DNA from: Enterobacteriaceae bacterium UBA5654
Lineage (GTDB): Bacteria; Pseudomonadota; Gammaproteobacteria; Enterobacterales; Enterobacteriaceae
Direction: 5' to 3'
Length of the DNA stretch: 64,000 nucleotides
Assembly: GCA_002421005.1 (NCBI GenBank)
Contig: DIJC01000010.1
Location: 5,458 to 69,457 of the forward strand
Shown: in pieces, positions 26,089-35,152 of the stretch
Layout of the letters: each line of letters starts with the position of its first letter
Numbering within the stretch: the stretch's first letter is position 1
Translations under genes and position numbers: made by a program
The notes under the pieces: model-generated
What the model was told of the DNA's origin: nothing
The model's input: only the letters and a program-made list of their open reading frames with translations
Databases searched by the model: none

Positions 26089-27547
26089 ATTGTTGGTAAA
26101 CGTAACGCCCTCGGAAACCCGCGTGGCTTATATTGACGGCGGTATTTTGCAGGAGATCCACATCGAGCGTGAAGCCCGGCGTGGCATTGTGGGCAATATC
26201 TACAAAGGCCGGGTCAGCCGGGTTCTGCCGGGAATGCAGGCGGCGTTTGTCGATATTGGCCTTGATAAAGCCGCTTTTCTCCACGCTTCCGACATCATGC
26301 CGCATACCGAATGCGTAGCGGGTGAGGAACAGAAGCAGTTTATCGTTCGCGACATCTCTGAGCTGGTGCGCCAGGGCCAGGATTTAATGGTCCAGGTGGT
26401 GAAAGATCCGCTGGGCACCAAAGGCGCGCGTCTGACCACTGATATCACTCTGCCGTCACGTTACCTGGTCTTTATGCCGGGCGCTTCCCACGTCGGCGTA
26501 TCGCAACGTATTGAAAGCGAAGCCGAGCGCGACCGCCTGAAAAAAATCGTCTCCCATTACTGCGATGAGCAGGGCGGATTCATCATCCGCACAGCGGCTG
26601 AAGGGATTTGCGACGAAGATCTGGCCTCAGACGCGGCGTATCTCAAACGCGTCTGGACCAAAGTGATGGAGCGTAAAAAACGCCATCAGACTCGCTACCA
26701 GCTGTATGGCGAGTTGGCGCTGGCCCAGCGCGTGCTGCGCGATTTTGCCGTCTCGCACCTTGATAAAATCCGCGTTGACTCCCGGCTGACCTTTGAATCG
26801 CTGCTGGAATTCACCGCCGAGTACATTCCTGAAATGACCAGCAAGCTGGAGCATTACAGCGGACGCCAGCCCATTTTCGATCTGTTCGATGTGGAAAACG
26901 AAATTCAGCGCGCGCTGGAGCGTAAAGTCGAACTGAAATCCGGCGGCTATCTGATTATCGATCAGACCGAAGCGATGACCACCGTCGATATCAACACCGG
27001 CGCGTTTGTCGGGCATCGCAACCTGGATGACACTATATTCAACACTAACATTGAGGCGACGCAGGCCATTGCGCGTCAGCTTCGCCTGCGTAACCTCGGT
27101 GGGATCATCATCATCGATTTTATCGATATGAATAATGAGGATCACCGCCGTCGCGTATTACACTCCCTCGAACAGGCGCTGAGCAAAGACCGGGTCAAAA
27201 CCAGCATCAACGGCTTCTCACAGCTCGGGCTGGTCGAAATGACCCGCAAGCGCACCCGTGAAAGCGTGGAGCACGTTCTGTGCCACGAATGCCCGACCTG
27301 CCACGGTCGCGGGACGGTGAAAAGCGTTGAAAGCGTCTGCTATGAAATCATGCGTGAAATCGTGCGCGTGCATCATGCCTACGACTCCGACCGTTTTCTG
27401 GTCTACGCTTCTCCTGCGGTGGCAGAAACCCTCAAGGGCGAAGAGTCGCACGCGCTGGCGGAAGTTGAAATCTTTGTCGGCAAGCAGGTCAAAGTCCAGG
27501 TTGAACCGCTCTATAACCAGGAGCAGTTTGACGTGGTCATGATGTAA
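26078..27547 (+). CDS. rng: Ribonuclease G
   Basis: Endoribonuclease that matures the 5' end of 16S rRNA and decays some mRNAs; related to the catalytic half of RNase E. The 489 residues include an S1 domain near the N terminus (GNIYKGRVSRVLPGMQAAFV), the catalytic aspartates in TVDINTG and IIDFIDM, and the zinc-link cysteines CHECPTCHGRG. The ATG overlaps yhdE. The length equals the E. coli protein. Confidence 0.97.
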   Translation: MTAELLVNVTPSETRVAYIDGGILQEIHIEREARRGIVGNIYKGRVSRVLPGMQAAFVDIGLDKAAFLHASDIMPHTECVAGEEQKQFIVRDISELVRQGQDLMVQVVKDPLGTKGARLTTDITLPSRYLVFMPGASHVGVSQRIESEAERDRLKKIVSHYCDEQGGFIIRTAAEGICDEDLASDAAYLKRVWTKVMERKKRHQTRYQLYGELALAQRVLRDFAVSHLDKIRVDSRLTFESLLEFTAEYIPEMTSKLEHYSGRQPIFDLFDVENEIQRALERKVELKSGGYLIIDQTEAMTTVDINTGAFVGHRNLDDTIFNTNIEATQAIARQLRLRNLGGIIIIDFIDMNNEDHRRRVLHSLEQALSKDRVKTSINGFSQLGLVEMTRKRTRESVEHVLCHECPTCHGRGTVKSVESVCYEIMREIVRVHHAYDSDRFLVYASPAVAETLKGEESHALAEVEIFVGKQVKVQVEPLYNQEQFDVVMM

Positions 27548-27576
27548 CCAAAAGCACAGCTAGCAAGGAGAGATGC

Positions 27577-30500
27577 GTGAGGCGACTGCCGGGGATTTTA
27601 CTGCTTACAGGTGCAACGCTGGTGGTCATCGTTGCACTGGCGGTGAGCGGCCTGCGTCTCATCCTGCCGCAGCTCGACAAGTGGCGTCCGGCGCTGTTGG
27701 CGAAAATTGAATCGTCAACCGGTACGAAAGTTAATGCCAGCCATATTAAAGCCAGCTGGGAGAATTTCGGCCCGACGCTGGACGTGCGGGACGTGGACGC
27801 CGGACTGAAGGACGGCGGGCAAATCTCCGTAAAGCGCGTCACGCTGGCGCTTGATGTCTGGCAGAGCCTTCTGCATCTGCGCTGGCAGTTCCGCGATCTC
27901 ACCTTCTGGCAACTGCAAATCCACACCAACACGCCGCTGCAAAAAAGCAAAGATGGTGAAGGGATCAAAACGGATCGCATCAGCGACCTGTTTTTACGCC
28001 AGTTTGACCACTTTAACCTGCGTGACAGCTATATCAGTTTTCCGACCCCTTCCGGTCAGCGGGCAGAGCTGTACATCCCGACGCTGACCTGGCTTAACAG
28101 CCGCAATCGCCATCGGGCGGAGGGCGAGCTAAGCCTGACCAGCCTGACCGGACAGCACGGCGTAATGAAAGTCCGCATGGATTTGCGCGACGATAACGGC
28201 CTGCTGAATGACGGCAAAGCCTGGGTGCAGGCGGATGATATCGACGTCAAGCCCTGGCTGGGGCGCTGGATGCAGGATAACGTCGCGCTGGAAACCGCGC
28301 GTTTCAGCCTCGAAGGCTGGATTGATCTGACCAAAGGTGAGCTGTCCGGTGGCGACGTCTGGCTTAAAAAGGGCGGCGCGAGCTGGAAGGGCGACGATAA
28401 AACGCATCACCTCGCGGTAGATAACCTGACGGCGCACATCACCGGCGGCACGCAAACCGGCTGGGAGTTTCGTATTCCCGATACCCGAATCACGATTGAC
28501 GATAAACCCTGGCCGCAGGGCGCACTGGCGCTGGCGTGGATCCCAGAACAAAACGTCGGCGGGGCCGACCGCCTTCAGAGCGATGAATTTCGCGTGCGGG
28601 CCAGCCATCTGGAGCTAAGCGGCCTTGACGGTTTACTGCCGATTGCAGAAAAAATCTCCCCCGCGCTGGGAGAGATCTGGCGCGCCACCCAGCCTTCCGG
28701 GCAAATCGACGCGCTCGCGCTGGATGTCCCGCTGGAAGCCACGGAGAAAACCCGCTTTAAAGCCTCCTGGCAAAATCTGACCTGGACCCAGTGGAAAATG
28801 CTGCCCGGCGCGGAGCATTTTTCCGGCGAGGCCGCAGGCAGCGTAGAAAATGGCACGCTGAACGCCCGCATGGAGCAGGCGGTGATGCCTTACGATCTGG
28901 TCTTTCGCGCGCCGCTGGAAATCGAAAAGGGCATCGCCACGCTGAAATGGATCAAAAATGAGCAGGGTTTTATGCTCGACGGGCGCAATATTGACGTCAA
29001 AGCGAAAGGCGTGCGCGCGGCGGGCGGCTTCCGCTATCTGCAACCGAAAGACGATCAGCCCTGGCTGGGGATCCTGGCGGGCGCGAATGCGGAAGATGCT
29101 TCCCAGGCCTGGCGCTACTTCCCACAAAACCTGATGGGCAAAAAGCTGGTGGACTACCTCAGCAGCGCCATTCAGGGCGGCCAGGCGGAAAATGCCACCC
29201 TGGTCTACGGCGGCAACCCGCACCTGTTCCCCTATAAACACAATGAGGGCCAGTTTGAAGTGCTGGTGCCGGTGCGCAATGCGACCTTTGCGTTCCAGCC
29301 CGGCTGGCCCGCGCTGACTAAACAGGACATCGATCTTGATTTCATCAACGATGGCCTGTGGATGAAAGCCGACCGCGCGATGCTGGGCGGCGTTGAGGCA
29401 CGCAATCTGCGGGCGGCCATTCCCGATTACGTAAAAGAAAAACTGCTGATCGACGCTGACCTGAAAGGGCCAGGCAAAGAGGTCGGTCCGTATTTTGACA
29501 AAACGCCGCTGGATGATTCGCTTGGCGCCACGCTCGCCCAACTCCAGCTCGACGGCGATGTGAATGCTCGCTTACATCTTGATATCCCGCTGGATGGTGA
29601 AAAGGTCACGGCGCAGGGCGACGTGATGCTGAAAAACAATAGCCTTTACATCAAGCCGCTGGATTCGACGCTGAAAAACCTGAGCGGTAATTTCCGCTTT
29701 GTGAATGGCAACCTGCGAAGCGAGGCGATGAAAGCCAACTGGTTTAATCAGCCGCTGAATGTGACCTTCGCCACCACCGAGGGGGAGAAAGCCTATCAGG
29801 TGGCGGTCGATATGGACGCCAACTGGCAGCCTGCGCGCACCGGGATTTTACCGAAGCAGCTAAACGACGCGCTGGGCGGCAGCATTCCGTGGCAGGGTAA
29901 AGTGGGCGTCGAACTGCCTTATCGCGGCGGCACCCGTTACGACGTCGAACTGACCGGGGATTTGAAAAATGTGAGCAGTCGCTTACCTGCGCCAGCGAAT
30001 AAAGCGGCCGGGGAGCCGCTGCCGGTCAAACTGAACGCGAAAGGCGACCTGAATCATTTCGATCTGACCGGGCGCTTTGGTAGCGAAAGCCACTTTAACA
30101 GCCGCTGGCTGCTGGATAAGAAACTCACGCTCGATCGCGCCATCCTGACGACGGATAGCCGCACGGTGCCGCCGCTGCCAGAGCAACAGGGCGTGGAGTT
30201 AAACCTGCCGCCGATGGACGGAGCCGAATGGCTGGCGCTGTTCCAGAAAGGTGCAGCAGATGACGTCAGCACGGCGGCGCGCTTCCCGCAAAGCATTACC
30301 CTGCGCACACCCACGCTGGCGCTCGGCGGCCAGCAGTGGAATAACCTGAGCCTCATTTCCCGGCCCATTACCGGCGGCACGCAGGTCGAAGCTCAGGGCC
30401 GGGAAATCAACGCCACGCTGACCATGCATGATAACGCGCCGTGGCTGGCGGCGATCCGCTACCTCTACTTTAATCCGGGCACCAAATCAGCAACGGCAGG

Positions 30501-31377
30501 CAGCAGCCCGGCATCGCCTTTTGGCGGGAATAAAATCAGCTTTAACGGCTGGCCGGACGTGCAGTTACGCTGCGCGGAATGCTGGTTCTGGGGCCAGAAA
30601 TATGGCCGCATCGACGGTGATTTCACCATCAAAGGTGACACCCTGACGCTGGCAAATGGTCTGGTAGATACCGGCTTTGGCCGCCTGACCGCCGACGGCG
30701 AATGGGTCAACGGCGCGGGAAGCGAAAGCACCTCGCTGAAAGGCAAAATTCGCGGTGAAAAAATTGATACCGCGCTCGGATTTTTTGGCGTTGCCACGCC
30801 GATTCGCGATTCTTCGTTTAGCCTCGACTACGATCTGCACTGGCGCGATGCGCCCTGGCAGCCGGATGTCGCCTCGCTGAACGGCATACTGCATACCCGG
30901 CTGGGGAAAGGGGAATTTACCGACATCAGCACCGGGCACGCCGGGCAGCTGCTGCGGCTGGTGAGCGTGGATGCCCTGCTGCGTAAGCTGCGCTTTGATT
31001 TCAGCGACACCTTCAATGAAGGTTTCTGGTTTGATTCCATCCGAGGCTCCGCGTGGATCAAAGACGGCACGCTGCACACCGACGACACGCTGGTGGACGG
31101 GCTGGAAGCGGATATCGCGATGAAAGGCTCTGTGAATCTGGTGCGTCGCGAGCTGGACATGGAAGCCGTTGTTGCCCCGGAAATCTCTGCCACCGTCGGC
31201 GTCGCGGCGGCGTTTGCAGTTAACCCGATCGTTGGCGCGGCGGTATTTGCCGCCAGCAAAGTGCTGGCTCCGATCTGGAATAAAGTCTCCATCCTGCGCT
31301 ATCGCATTACCGGTCCGATAGACAAGCCGCTAATCAACGAAGTGCTGCGTCAACCGCGTGAAGGCAAAAAGCAATGA
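27577..31377 (+). CDS. yhdP: AsmA-like intermembrane phospholipid transport protein YhdP
   Basis: Very large envelope protein of 1266 residues, the E. coli length. One N-terminal membrane anchor (about 5-28, PGILLLTGATLVVIVALAV) precedes a long beta-rich bridge with an AsmA/DUF3971 N-terminal part and a DUF3971/AsmA_2 C terminus (SILRYRITGPIDKPLINEVL). With TamB and YdbH it moves phospholipids to the outer membrane. The start is GTG at 27577, 30 bases after rng. GC-rich throughout, with no interruption. Confidence 0.96.
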   Translation: MRRLPGILLLTGATLVVIVALAVSGLRLILPQLDKWRPALLAKIESSTGTKVNASHIKASWENFGPTLDVRDVDAGLKDGGQISVKRVTLALDVWQSLLHLRWQFRDLTFWQLQIHTNTPLQKSKDGEGIKTDRISDLFLRQFDHFNLRDSYISFPTPSGQRAELYIPTLTWLNSRNRHRAEGELSLTSLTGQHGVMKVRMDLRDDNGLLNDGKAWVQADDIDVKPWLGRWMQDNVALETARFSLEGWIDLTKGELSGGDVWLKKGGASWKGDDKTHHLAVDNLTAHITGGTQTGWEFRIPDTRITIDDKPWPQGALALAWIPEQNVGGADRLQSDEFRVRASHLELSGLDGLLPIAEKISPALGEIWRATQPSGQIDALALDVPLEATEKTRFKASWQNLTWTQWKMLPGAEHFSGEAAGSVENGTLNARMEQAVMPYDLVFRAPLEIEKGIATLKWIKNEQGFMLDGRNIDVKAKGVRAAGGFRYLQPKDDQPWLGILAGANAEDASQAWRYFPQNLMGKKLVDYLSSAIQGGQAENATLVYGGNPHLFPYKHNEGQFEVLVPVRNATFAFQPGWPALTKQDIDLDFINDGLWMKADRAMLGGVEARNLRAAIPDYVKEKLLIDADLKGPGKEVGPYFDKTPLDDSLGATLAQLQLDGDVNARLHLDIPLDGEKVTAQGDVMLKNNSLYIKPLDSTLKNLSGNFRFVNGNLRSEAMKANWFNQPLNVTFATTEGEKAYQVAVDMDANWQPARTGILPKQLNDALGGSIPWQGKVGVELPYRGGTRYDVELTGDLKNVSSRLPAPANKAAGEPLPVKLNAKGDLNHFDLTGRFGSESHFNSRWLLDKKLTLDRAILTTDSRTVPPLPEQQGVELNLPPMDGAEWLALFQKGAADDVSTAARFPQSITLRTPTLALGGQQWNNLSLISRPITGGTQVEAQGREINATLTMHDNAPWLAAIRYLYFNPGTKSATAGSSPASPFGGNKISFNGWPDVQLRCAECWFWGQKYGRIDGDFTIKGDTLTLANGLVDTGFGRLTADGEWVNGAGSESTSLKGKIRGEKIDTALGFFGVATPIRDSSFSLDYDLHWRDAPWQPDVASLNGILHTRLGKGEFTDISTGHAGQLLRLVSVDALLRKLRFDFSDTFNEGFWFDSIRGSAWIKDGTLHTDDTLVDGLEADIAMKGSVNLVRRELDMEAVVAPEISATVGVAAAFAVNPIVGAAVFAASKVLAPIWNKVSILRYRITGPIDKPLINEVLRQPREGKKQ

Positions 31378-31465
31378 TTTGACGACGGCTACGAATTGCC
31401 TCACTCTCAGTAGATAAGTTTATTACCGCCCGCCGTATGTGCGGCAACCAAAGAGTAGCAAAATA

Positions 31466-32911
31466 ATGAGTCTGAACCTGGTAACTGAACACCTGCTTTC
31501 CGCAAACGGCCTGAATCATCAGGATCTGTTTGCCATTCTCGGCCAGTTGACCGAGCGTCGCCTTGATTATGGCGATGTCTATTTTCAGTCGAGCTACCAT
31601 GAATCCTGGGTTTTAGAAGACCGCATTATTAAAGATGGCTCGTATAACATCGATCAGGGCGTCGGCGTGCGTGCGGTAAGCGGTGAAAAAACCGGTTTTG
31701 CCTATGCCGATCAGATCAGCAAGCTGGCGCTGGAGCAGAGCGCGCAGGCGGCGCGAACCATCGTTAAAGATGCGGGCGACCGCCGGGTACAAACGCTGGG
31801 CGCGGTAGAGCATACGGCGTTATACACCAGCATCGACCCGCTCCAGAGCATGAGCCGCGAAGAAAAGCTGGATATCCTGCGCCGGGTAGACAACGTGGCG
31901 CGCGCAGCGGACAAGCGCGTGCAGGAAGTGACTGCCAGCCTGACCGGGGTGTACGAACTGATCCTCGTGGCGGCGACGGACGGCACGCTGGCCGCCGACG
32001 TGCGTCCGCTGGTGCGTCTGTCAGTCAGCGTCCAGGTTGAAGACGACGGCAAACGCGAGCGCGGTGCCAGCGGCGGCGGCGGTCGCTTCGGCTATGACTA
32101 CTTCCTCGCTGATGAAGACGGCGAGGTTCGGGCCGATGCGTGGGCGAAAGAAGCGGTGCGCATGGCGCTGGTAAATCTCTCCGCCGTGGCGGCCCCTGCC
32201 GGAACATTGCCGGTAGTGCTGGGCGCAGGCTGGCCGGGCGTGCTGCTGCACGAAGCGGTCGGTCACGGTCTGGAAGGCGACTTCAACCGTCGCGGTACCT
32301 CCGTTTTCAGCGGTCAGATGGGCGAACTGGTGGCCTCGGAACTGTGTACCGTGGTGGATGACGGCACTATTGCTGACCGTCGCGGTTCAGTCTCTATCGA
32401 TGACGAAGGCGTGCCGGGCCAGTACAACGTGCTGATCGAAAACGGCGTGCTGAAAGGGTATATGCAGGACAAACTTAACGCGCGTCTGATGGGCGTTGCG
32501 CCAACCGGCAACGGTCGCCGTGAATCCTACGCGCATCTGCCGATGCCACGCATGACCAATACCTACATGCTGGCGGGTAAATCCACCCCGCAGGAAATCA
32601 TCGAATCGGTGGAGTACGGCATCTATGCGCCGAACTTTGGCGGCGGTCAGGTGGACATCACCTCCGGCAAATTTGTCTTCTCGACCTCTGAAGCGTACCT
32701 GATCGAAAACGGCAAAGTGACCAAACCTGTGAAAGGCGCGACGCTCATCGGCTCAGGCATTGAAGCCATGCAGCAAATCTCAATGGTCGGTAACGATCTG
32801 AAGCTGGATAAAGGCGTTGGCGTTTGCGGTAAAGAAGGCCAGAGCCTGCCGGTTGGCGTCGGCCAGCCTACGCTGAAGGTGGATAACCTGACCGTCGGCG
32901 GCACCGCCTGA
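31466..32911 (+). CDS. tldD: Metalloprotease TldD
   Basis: Catalytic half of the TldD/TldE (PmbA) protease, which cuts unfolded peptides, matures microcin B17 and acts on CcdA. The start MSLNLVTEHLLSANG at 31466 gives 481 residues as in E. coli; an in-frame ATG at 31439 was rejected. The zinc motif HEAVGH is at 262-267. It is probably a separate unit, 88 bases after yhdP. Confidence 0.97.
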   Translation: MSLNLVTEHLLSANGLNHQDLFAILGQLTERRLDYGDVYFQSSYHESWVLEDRIIKDGSYNIDQGVGVRAVSGEKTGFAYADQISKLALEQSAQAARTIVKDAGDRRVQTLGAVEHTALYTSIDPLQSMSREEKLDILRRVDNVARAADKRVQEVTASLTGVYELILVAATDGTLAADVRPLVRLSVSVQVEDDGKRERGASGGGGRFGYDYFLADEDGEVRADAWAKEAVRMALVNLSAVAAPAGTLPVVLGAGWPGVLLHEAVGHGLEGDFNRRGTSVFSGQMGELVASELCTVVDDGTIADRRGSVSIDDEGVPGQYNVLIENGVLKGYMQDKLNARLMGVAPTGNGRRESYAHLPMPRMTNTYMLAGKSTPQEIIESVEYGIYAPNFGGGQVDITSGKFVFSTSEAYLIENGKVTKPVKGATLIGSGIEAMQQISMVGNDLKLDKGVGVCGKEGQSLPVGVGQPTLKVDNLTVGGTA

Positions 32912-32940
32912 CAGTATGCGATGCGCTGACCGTTGAGCGG

Positions 32941-33873
32941 TCAGCGCTTCTCTTTCCCCCGCTCGCGCATTTCCTGATACACCCTCGCTACCTTAACGAA
33001 ATAATCCGTCAGCGCATTCAGGCACACCTGCACCTTCAGCGGCAGCTTATCTTTTTCGGTATACAGTGCGTAAACCGGGCGCGGATCGGACTGATAGCGC
33101 GGCAGTAAGATCTCCAGTTCGCCACGGTTGATCTCGTTGATCACCCACATCAGCGGAACGTAGGCGATCCCCGCGCCCGCCACCAGCCAGCGGGTGAGGG
33201 TCATCGGATCGTTAGTCACAAACCGCCCCTGCGGGATCAGCCGGGTGGAGATCCCCTCCGGGGCGATCAGTTCAAATTCGTTATCCGGGCGCACGCTGTA
33301 TTCCAGCCACGAATGACTGGCGAGATCGCCTGGCTTCTCTGGCGTTCCCGCCTGCTGGAGATAGCTTTTTGCCGCGCAGACCACCATCGGCATCGACCCC
33401 AGCCGCCGGGAAAAAAGACTTGAATCCGGCAGGGCGCCGACGCGGATCACCACGTCCAGCCCGTCGGCGATCAGATCCGGCGCGGGGATCCCCGTTACCA
33501 GATTAACCGTCAGGCCCGGGTACTCTTTCAGCATTTCGGCGGTGAGCGTTGCCAGTACATTTTGTGCCATGGTTGAAGAACAACCAATGCGCAGCGTGCC
33601 GATGGGTGTATTGTTGAAGGCATAAAGCTGCTCGTGCACGTCCTGCACCTCGTGCATCATCCGGCGGCAGCCCTGATAGTAAATTTTCCCGGCCTCGGTC
33701 AACGCCAGGCTACGGGTGCTGCGGTTCAGCAGCTTCACCTGGAGTTCATCCTCCAGTTTGGCTACCGTCTGGCTGAGCGAAGAAACGCTCATCTGGAGCT
33801 GTCTCGCCGCAGCGGTAAAAGAACCATGTTCGACAACTTTGGCAAAAACTGACATGCGTTTCAGACGTTCCAT
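32941..33873 (-). CDS. aaeR: LysR-type regulator AaeR
   Basis: Activator of the divergent aaeXAB operon in response to hydroxylated aromatic acids in E. coli. The 310 residues have an N-terminal winged helix (FAKVVEHGSFTAAARQLQMS) and a periplasmic-binding-like effector domain (TLRIGCSSTMAQNVLATLTA). Divergent from aaeX with a 130-base control region. Its stop lies 29 bases from the convergent tldD stop. Confidence 0.94.
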   Translation of the reverse strand: MERLKRMSVFAKVVEHGSFTAAARQLQMSVSSLSQTVAKLEDELQVKLLNRSTRSLALTEAGKIYYQGCRRMMHEVQDVHEQLYAFNNTPIGTLRIGCSSTMAQNVLATLTAEMLKEYPGLTVNLVTGIPAPDLIADGLDVVIRVGALPDSSLFSRRLGSMPMVVCAAKSYLQQAGTPEKPGDLASHSWLEYSVRPDNEFELIAPEGISTRLIPQGRFVTNDPMTLTRWLVAGAGIAYVPLMWVINEINRGELEILLPRYQSDPRPVYALYTEKDKLPLKVQVCLNALTDYFVKVARVYQEMRERGKEKR

Positions 33874-34003
33874 TGTTCACTCTGACTTAAAAGTGATTTA
33901 GATCACATAATATAGATCACGGCATAACTGTTACGCTAATATATTGTTAGCCATATAACTAAATACATCGCACTCGCCTGCATTCTCTCTAATCAAGGTC
34001 AAC
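33874..34003. promoter_or_regulatory. Divergent aaeR / aaeX control region with a CRP-like box
   Basis: Shared 130-base AT-rich region. AGTGA-N6-TCACA at about 33892-33907 fits the CRP half-site pattern, and a second half-site-like AGATCAC follows at about 33914. AaeR operators should also lie here but could not be told apart. The CRP link is inference from pattern alone. Confidence 0.45.
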
Positions 34004-34207
34004 ATGAGTCTGTTTCCCGTCATCGTGATTTTCGGCTTGTCGTTTCCGCCGATCTTCTTTGAATTGCTGGTGTCGCTGGCCCTCTTCTGGGCGGTGCATC
34101 GCGTGCTGGTCCCAACCGGGATCTACGATTTTGTCTGGCATCCTGCACTCTTTAATACCGCGCTGTATTGCTGTCTGTTTTATTTGATCTCGCGTTTGTT
34201 CGCCTGA
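34004..34207 (+). CDS. aaeX: Small membrane protein AaeX (DUF1656)
   Basis: A 67-residue, two-helix protein (VIVIFGLSFPPIFFELLVSL; FNTALYCCLFYLISRLF) that heads the aaeXAB operon. Its role in efflux is unknown; deletion in E. coli is reported to have little effect. It lies seven bases before aaeA. Confidence 0.92.
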   Translation: MSLFPVIVIFGLSFPPIFFELLVSLALFWAVHRVLVPTGIYDFVWHPALFNTALYCCLFYLISRLFA

Positions 34208-34214
34208 GGTAGCT

Positions 34215-35147
34215 GTGAAAACACTAACAAGAAAAATTGCCCGTACGGCGATCACGCTGATACTGGTATTGCTGGCTTTTGTCGCGATTTTTCGCGCCTG
34301 GGTCTATTACACGGAATCGCCGTGGACGCGCGACGCGCGCTTTAGCGCGGACGTCGTGGCGATTGCCCCGGATGTGTCGGGGCTGATCGAACGGGTTGAC
34401 GTGCGGGATAATCAGCTGATCAAAAAGGATCAGGTGCTGTTTACCATCGATCAGCCTCGCTATCAGAAAGCGGTGGAGGAAGCCGAAGCCGACGTTGCTT
34501 ACTATAACGCGCTGGCCAGCGAGAAGCGCCGGGAAGCCGGGCGGCGTAATCAACTGGGCATCCAGGCGATGTCACGCGAAGAGATCGACCAGGCCAATAA
34601 TGTGCTGCAAACCGTCCTGCATCAACTGGCAAAAGCCGAAGCCACGCGCGATCTGGCGAAGCTGGATCTGGAGCGCACGGTGATCCGCGCGCCTGCCGAT
34701 GGCTGGGTGACTAACCTGAACGTTTACAGCGGTGAATTTATCACCCGTGGCTCTACCGCCGTGGCGCTGGTGAAGCAAAACTCTTTTTATATTCAGGCTT
34801 ATATGGAAGAGACCAAGCTGGAAGGCGTGCGTCCGGGCTACCGGGCGGAAATCACCCCGCTGGGCAGCAATAAGGTGCTGAAGGGCACCGTTGACAGTAT
34901 GGCGGCAGGCGTGACCAACGCCAGCAGCAGTAACGATGCCAATGGGATGGCAACCGTTGATTCCAATCTCGAATGGGTCCGTCTGGCGCAGCGCGTGCCG
35001 GTACGCATTCGGCTGGATCAGCAGCAGGCCAACCTGTGGCCCGCCGGGACCACGGCGACGGTGGTGATCACCGGCGCGCGTGACCGTGATATCCAGCAGA
35101 TGACCTTCTTCCAGAAACTGGCGCTGCGCCTGCGCGAGTTTGGTTAA
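34215..35147 (+). CDS. aaeA: p-Hydroxybenzoate efflux adaptor AaeA
   Basis: Membrane-fusion (HlyD family) subunit of the aromatic carboxylic-acid pump. The GTG start gives 310 residues. One N-terminal helix (about 9-31) is followed by a lipoyl half (VVAIAPDVSGLIERVDVRDN), a helical hairpin and the second half VIRAPADGWVTNLNVYSGEF. It partners AaeB, five bases downstream. Confidence 0.95.
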   Translation: MKTLTRKIARTAITLILVLLAFVAIFRAWVYYTESPWTRDARFSADVVAIAPDVSGLIERVDVRDNQLIKKDQVLFTIDQPRYQKAVEEAEADVAYYNALASEKRREAGRRNQLGIQAMSREEIDQANNVLQTVLHQLAKAEATRDLAKLDLERTVIRAPADGWVTNLNVYSGEFITRGSTAVALVKQNSFYIQAYMEETKLEGVRPGYRAEITPLGSNKVLKGTVDSMAAGVTNASSSNDANGMATVDSNLEWVRLAQRVPVRIRLDQQQANLWPAGTTATVVITGARDRDIQQMTFFQKLALRLREFG

Positions 35148-35152
35148 GCGCG

